This document shows positions 55,898 to 59,760 of a DNA stretch of 59,760 nt, piece after piece. The notes under the pieces are model-generated. The model did no database searches. It was not told where the DNA came from and was given only the letters and a program-made list of their open reading frames with translations. Source of the DNA: Alphaproteobacteria bacterium (GTDB taxonomy: Bacteria > Bacteroidota > Bacteroidia > Bacteroidales > FEN-979). The position numbers and the translations under genes were made by a program. Within the stretch, counting starts at the first letter, position 1. Each line of letters starts with the position of its first letter. The stretch spans positions 1 to 59,760 of the forward strand of contig SACF01000024.1 in assembly GCA_009928665.1 (NCBI GenBank). The letters run 5' to 3'.

Positions 55898-56296
55898 TCA
55901 GTTAAAATATAAAATGATATTAATATTACCGCCATTTTCATAAAACGGAGTATTAAACCATTGTGAATATGCAGGATTATTGGAAGCAGGGACAGAATTA
56001 CCATCTATACCTGTTACCCTGAGAATGTAAATGTTCTCACGAGTATCAATTGGTAGCCCCCAGGTTAATGGTACAGAATAGGAGCCAGAAATGGAATAAA
56101 TTACAGTCATCGGACTATCAACAAGATAACTAATACCTCCGTTGATATAATAAAGACTTAAGGTCACAGTATACGGACCACTGGCAATTGAATCAGAAAT
56201 CTTTAATTCACATGTTTGTGCCCGGAGCATGGTTGTTGAAAAACATAGAAACACGAATAGCACAATAGCTGATATTTTCAGAGAAATTCTTTTCAT
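55898..56296 (-). CDS. small exported protein, unknown
   Basis: A 132-residue protein with a signal peptide (core IVLFVFLCFSTTM, cleavage after LRAQ) and a beta-rich body (YTVTLSLYYINGGISYLVDS and NIYILRVTGIDGN). It has no FISUMP, PKD or sorting domain. It lies 48 bases upstream of the large surface protein on the same strand and shares the AT-rich composition of that gene's N-terminal part. It may belong with it. Confidence 0.65.
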   Translation of the reverse strand: MKRISLKISAIVLFVFLCFSTTMLRAQTCELKISDSIASGPYTVTLSLYYINGGISYLVDSPMTVIYSISGSYSVPLTWGLPIDTRENIYILRVTGIDGNSVPASNNPAYSQWFNTPFYENGGNINIILYFN

Positions 56297-56854
<558 letters not shown>

Positions 56855-56902
56855 TCAATCACGTAAACACCGCGCCGGAAAGGCGTCGGTTTTCAGTGCA
56901 GA
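56855..56902 (-). pseudogene. remnant of a FISUMP C-terminus
   Basis: The minus strand reads SALKTDAFPARCLRD and then a stop, clearly homologous to PALKADAFPVRCVRD at the ends of the two large surface proteins. The rest of the domain is missing; the HEPN gene begins its stop 7 bases away. Confidence 0.7.
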
Positions 56903-56908
56903 CCGTTG

Positions 56909-57295
56909 CTAATCTATTTTTTGATTAACCAATTCCCTGATATGTTCAACAATTCTGATAAACTCGTTTAACTCGTTCCTGCAAGGTACCAGATAATCAC
57001 CCGGATACCTGGCCTGAACGCCATAATCCGTCAGATTGAGAGAATCAACCTCAGAAAATTTTTTTTCAATTTCGGCGCATAATTCAAGAAGAAATTCAAG
57101 ATTGTGTGTCCTTGGAGGTTCAATGTCGTGATAAATTAAGAATGCTTTCAGAAATTTCTCAGCAGCTTGCTGACAATGAAACCCAATGACTCCCAGCGCT
57201 ATCGAATCTGCATTGATTAATTGATGTACAACCAACAGATCTTCATTGGCTTTACTCAACCATTGATGGATATATTGGTTTTTATCACCTGTCAT
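56909..57295 (-). CDS. HEPN domain protein
   Basis: A 128-residue helical protein: WLSKANEDLLVVHQLI, GFHCQQAAEKFLKAFLIYH, THNLEFLLELC and YGVQARYPGDY fit the HEPN family (PF05168). Its ATG overlaps the stop of the MNT gene (ATGA). MNT-HEPN pairs often act as toxin-antitoxin modules in which the HEPN protein is an RNase with an R-x4-6-H motif. That motif is not evident here: after Arg in RYPGDY no His follows at the right distance. So toxicity is uncertain. Confidence 0.85.
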   Translation of the reverse strand: MTGDKNQYIHQWLSKANEDLLVVHQLINADSIALGVIGFHCQQAAEKFLKAFLIYHDIEPPRTHNLEFLLELCAEIEKKFSEVDSLNLTDYGVQARYPGDYLVPCRNELNEFIRIVEHIRELVNQKID

Positions 57296-57624
57296 ATCGT
57301 TATACCCTCTTTCATTGCTGATTTCACGACGTGTCCGGGAAAATTTCTCATGACATCGACCTCTGAGGAGGAGTAAATAATAACATCAGCAGGGATATGG
57401 TATTTTGCCAGACTTTTGCGGATTAATGATTGAATGTTCATACGATGTTGTAAATCCACCTCTGATTTACTGACAACCAACAAGTCAAAATCAGAATCGT
57501 TCTGATGATCTCCTCTGGCTCTTGAACCAAAAAGAATAATTGTTGATTCAGGTAAAAAACGGAGTATTACAGTTTTAATCAAATTAAAATTATCGAAACC
57601 GGTTTCCACTCCTGAAATTTTCAT
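57292..57624 (-). CDS. MNT-type nucleotidyltransferase
   Basis: A 110-residue minimal nucleotidyltransferase with the motif ILFGSRARGDHQNDSDFDLL (GSxxxG followed by DxD) and a third acidic residue in ADVIIYS. In MNT-HEPN systems it is the antitoxin that AMPylates or masks the HEPN partner. The ATG at 57624 (MKISGVET) is chosen; the frame stays open 34 codons upstream but without family similarity. Confidence 0.87.
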   Translation of the reverse strand: MKISGVETGFDNFNLIKTVILRFLPESTIILFGSRARGDHQNDSDFDLLVVSKSEVDLQHRMNIQSLIRKSLAKYHIPADVIIYSSSEVDVMRNFPGHVVKSAMKEGITI

Positions 57625-57729
57625 ATTACAAAAATAACACTTATCCGACCCAATCCCAAATGATCGTACAATTCTAATTAAAATGGGATTAATTTGCCTT
57701 ATTGGCCCTATCTTTCTCTTTGGCACCCG

Positions 57730-59760
57730 TCAATCCCTTACGCACCTTACCGGAAAGGCATCGGCCTTCAGGGCGGGATAGGACGACACCGAGAAGTTGA
57801 TGCCGTTCATGCCATGCGACCAGGCGCGGGTGGCATCGACCGGGGTGGATGACCAGAAGAGGACAGCGAATTCGGCAAAACTCCAAATAGTATTTTGATA
57901 CAGCACTCCGTCGGGGTCGGCTTTGAATCCATTCAAAAAAGGATCCGTCAGCGCTTCGCCGGCGCGGCTTTGCCCGTCGTAGTAGTTAAACAGGATGTTC
58001 CAGTCGCCTTCGGAGGGGACATGCCAGCCGGGCGGGCAGAGTCCCTGGCTGCCGGGGGCGGATTCGTAGCGCATCAGTTCATCCCACTGGAAAAATGCAG
58101 AATGTAAAATGGAAAATGTAAAATGCAAAATGCCTGGTGAGGAAGTGTTGTCGGGGTAATATTTTTCCGTAATACAATTGTCGCTCTGATGGGTGGATAA
58201 AGGAATGGCTATGCCGTAGTCGAGGTTTTTTTGCATCCAACATTGGGAACCTATTTGCACGGTGGGGTAAACTTTGCCGTCCCTGATATCCGTAAGATTA
58301 GACCCGCATGTAAATGCGGAAAAATTTGCATTTTGCACTTTACATTTTGCATTTGGAGAACAGCCATGGGCATTGGTGTAGGTGTAGGTGATGGTGTGGG
58401 TTCCGGGGCCGGCGGCGGATGGGGTAAAGATGCCGGTTGTGGGGTTGACGCCCGGGCCGGAGTAAGTTCCGCCGAGGGGCAATCCTCCTTTGAGCCTGAA
58501 TGGTTTGGCGCTGACGGTGGTGATGGTGCCGAAACAGGAGGTAAAAGAGACTTCGGACGAAGGGATGACAGTTACCAAAACCGGGTTGCTGATTGCCGGG
58601 TTATTTGTTACACAATTGACAATGGACGATTGACAATGGACAATGATTTGATCACCGTTGGCCGGGATGACAATGAACGTTGGACTGTTGCTTCCGGCGT
58701 TGATACCGTTGACCATCCATTGAAATACGGGATTTGAGCCGCCATTGACCGCAACGGTCGTGAAGGTGACCGGGGTACCGGCACACACCGGGTTTGCCGA
58801 GGCTGAAATGCCGACGCTGACCGGCAGCAGCGGGGTCACCGTCATCATAACGATGTTGGAGGTGGCGGAATTGCCGGTAATGCAATTGACAATGGATGAT
58901 TGACAATTGACAATGATTTGATCGCCGTTAGCAGGGATATAGCTGAATGTAGGGCTATTGCTTCCTTCAGGAACTCCGTTGACCATCCACTGAAATGAGG
59001 GCGCCAAACCTCCGTTTATGGGAATAGCCGTAAAAGTAACCGTCGTTCCGGAACAGACGTTATTGGCGGAAGCGGAAACGGCAACGCTAACGGGCAAAAG
59101 CGGAGTCACAGTCATTGTAACAACATTTGATGCAGCGGGATTACCGGAAACACAATTGACAAGGGACGATTGACAATGGACTATGATTTGATCACCGTCG
59201 GCAGGGATGTAGCTGAACGTAGGGCTATTGCTACCAACATTAACGCCGTTTACCATCCACTGAAACACGGGATTTGAGCCGCCATTGAGCGCAACGGCCG
59301 TGAAAGTGACCGGGGTGCCGGTGCAAACGGGGTTTGCCGAGGCTGAAATGGCCACACCCACGGCTTCGCCGGGGTTCACCGTAACGGGGAAGGTGACGGT
59401 GGTTCCGGTGCAGCTTCCCGCCACCGGGGTGATCAAATAAGTGACCACCCCCGGGGAGGCGCTCTGGTTGGTCAACACCTGGTCGATCGTGGTTCCCTGG
59501 CCGGACGCAAAACCGCTGACCGTGCCCGAGGTAAGCGAAGCGGTCCAGTAACAGGTAGTACCGGTTACCGTCGCTGAGAGGGCAATGGCGGTCGATTCGC
59601 CCGAGCAGATGGTTTTCGCCAGGGGGTCGTTGGTGATGACGGGCGGGGCGGTTACCGACAGTTGAACCGTATCCCGGCCGGCACAGCCCGATGCTCCGGT
59701 AACAGCCACTTCATACACCCCGGCAACCGAGGTGGTAAGGGTTTGGGTGGCCCCCACCAC
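57730..59760 (-). CDS. large surface protein with Ig-like repeats and FISUMP domain, partial
   Basis: At least 676 residues; the 5' end lies beyond the window. Order seen: end of a PKD-like domain (TSVAGVYEVAVTGASGCAG), a PKD-like domain (ICSGESTAIALSATVTG), three Ig-like repeats (SANPVC, FQWMVNG), a TYSGPGVNPTTGIFTPSAAG domain, then FISUMP (YPTVQIGSQCWMQKNL to FPVRCVRD). It is a close paralogue of 52313-55849, with the same domain order. At two sites the two copies carry different repeat words, and in the Ig repeats ACAATTGACAATGG words encode IVNCQSSIVNC-like strands. Function probably adhesive. Confidence 0.85.
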   Translation of the reverse strand: MVGATQTLTTSVAGVYEVAVTGASGCAGRDTVQLSVTAPPVITNDPLAKTICSGESTAIALSATVTGTTCYWTASLTSGTVSGFASGQGTTIDQVLTNQSASPGVVTYLITPVAGSCTGTTVTFPVTVNPGEAVGVAISASANPVCTGTPVTFTAVALNGGSNPVFQWMVNGVNVGSNSPTFSYIPADGDQIIVHCQSSLVNCVSGNPAASNVVTMTVTPLLPVSVAVSASANNVCSGTTVTFTAIPINGGLAPSFQWMVNGVPEGSNSPTFSYIPANGDQIIVNCQSSIVNCITGNSATSNIVMMTVTPLLPVSVGISASANPVCAGTPVTFTTVAVNGGSNPVFQWMVNGINAGSNSPTFIVIPANGDQIIVHCQSSIVNCVTNNPAISNPVLVTVIPSSEVSFTSCFGTITTVSAKPFRLKGGLPLGGTYSGPGVNPTTGIFTPSAAGPGTHTITYTYTNAHGCSPNAKCKVQNANFSAFTCGSNLTDIRDGKVYPTVQIGSQCWMQKNLDYGIAIPLSTHQSDNCITEKYYPDNTSSPGILHFTFSILHSAFFQWDELMRYESAPGSQGLCPPGWHVPSEGDWNILFNYYDGQSRAGEALTDPFLNGFKADPDGVLYQNTIWSFAEFAVLFWSSTPVDATRAWSHGMNGINFSVSSYPALKADAFPVRCVRD
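58088..58138. repeat. in-frame word repeat, AAAATGTAAAATGC type
   Basis: Tandem AATGTAAAATGGAAAATG and AAAATGCAAAATGC words code for ILHFTFSILHSAFF on the minus strand. It corresponds in position to the ACAATTG words at 52678-52720 in the paralogue. Confidence 0.75.
58321..58358. repeat. in-frame word repeat, CATTTTGCA type
   Basis: TTTGCATTTTGCACTTTACA words code for AKCKVQNANFSAF just before the FISUMP domain. They resemble the intergenic filler at 33214-33335. Confidence 0.75.

Overview
The window looks like a chromosomal segment of an anaerobic member of the Bacteroidota (Bacteroidales-like). The evidence is a protein with a type IX secretion (T9SS) sorting domain, a PorX-type response regulator with a PglZ domain, the fused lpxC/fabZ gene, gliding-motility-like N-termini, FISUMP domains, and promoters of the Bacteroidota form TTTG-N20-TAnnTTTG. 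No rRNA, tRNA or CRISPR array was seen.

Layout. (1) 1-10.2 kb is an AT-rich accessory region: a 5'-truncated adenine methyltransferase, small Cys-rich proteins (DUF6144-like, DUF3795), an aminomutase of the lysine/glutamate 2,3-aminomutase family, an AAA ATPase, an S41 protease, a metallo-beta-lactamase-fold protein and a frameshifted remnant. (2) 10.3-17.6 kb holds a large T9SS Asp-box protein, a degenerate metallopeptidase-like protein, an aminotransferase and an AsmA-like protein. (3) 17.7-22.9 kb is a complete 4-hydroxyphenylacetate decarboxylase locus (hpdB, hpdC, hpdA, which makes p-cresol) behind an Mpv17-like membrane protein, with inverted repeats on both sides of hpdB. (4) 23-33.2 kb is housekeeping: YqgE, a MurL/MurD2-type pair (alternative D-Glu entry into peptidoglycan), a TiaS-like protein, a LysM glucosaminidase, a DUF3352 propeller, rnhB and DUF6427. 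(5) 33.3-41 kb has purD and a surface polysaccharide block (glycosyltransferase, flippase, two Wzz proteins, O-antigen ligase/polymerase). (6) 41-51.2 kb is the lipid A block (second lpxD, efp, FkbM methyltransferase, ABC ATPase, lpxA, lpxC/fabZ, lpxD), then an HD hydrolase, porX and tsaE. (7) 51.2-59.8 kb is a variable cassette region with two long near-duplicate PKD/Ig/FISUMP surface proteins, two FISUMP tail remnants, a Bro-N protein, a small secreted protein, an (AG)17 microsatellite and an MNT-HEPN pair.

The most unusual signal is a set of short, word-like low-complexity repeats (ATTTACGATT, GAATAGCGAATAG, ACAATTGACAATGG, CATTTTGCATTTT, GATTGACTGATTG, GGAAAACGGAAAAC). They fill many gaps between genes and also occur in frame inside the two paralogous surface proteins, where different words occupy the same position. 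I know of no described element class that matches this.

All functional calls are by recognition of motifs and family resemblance; no searches were run.
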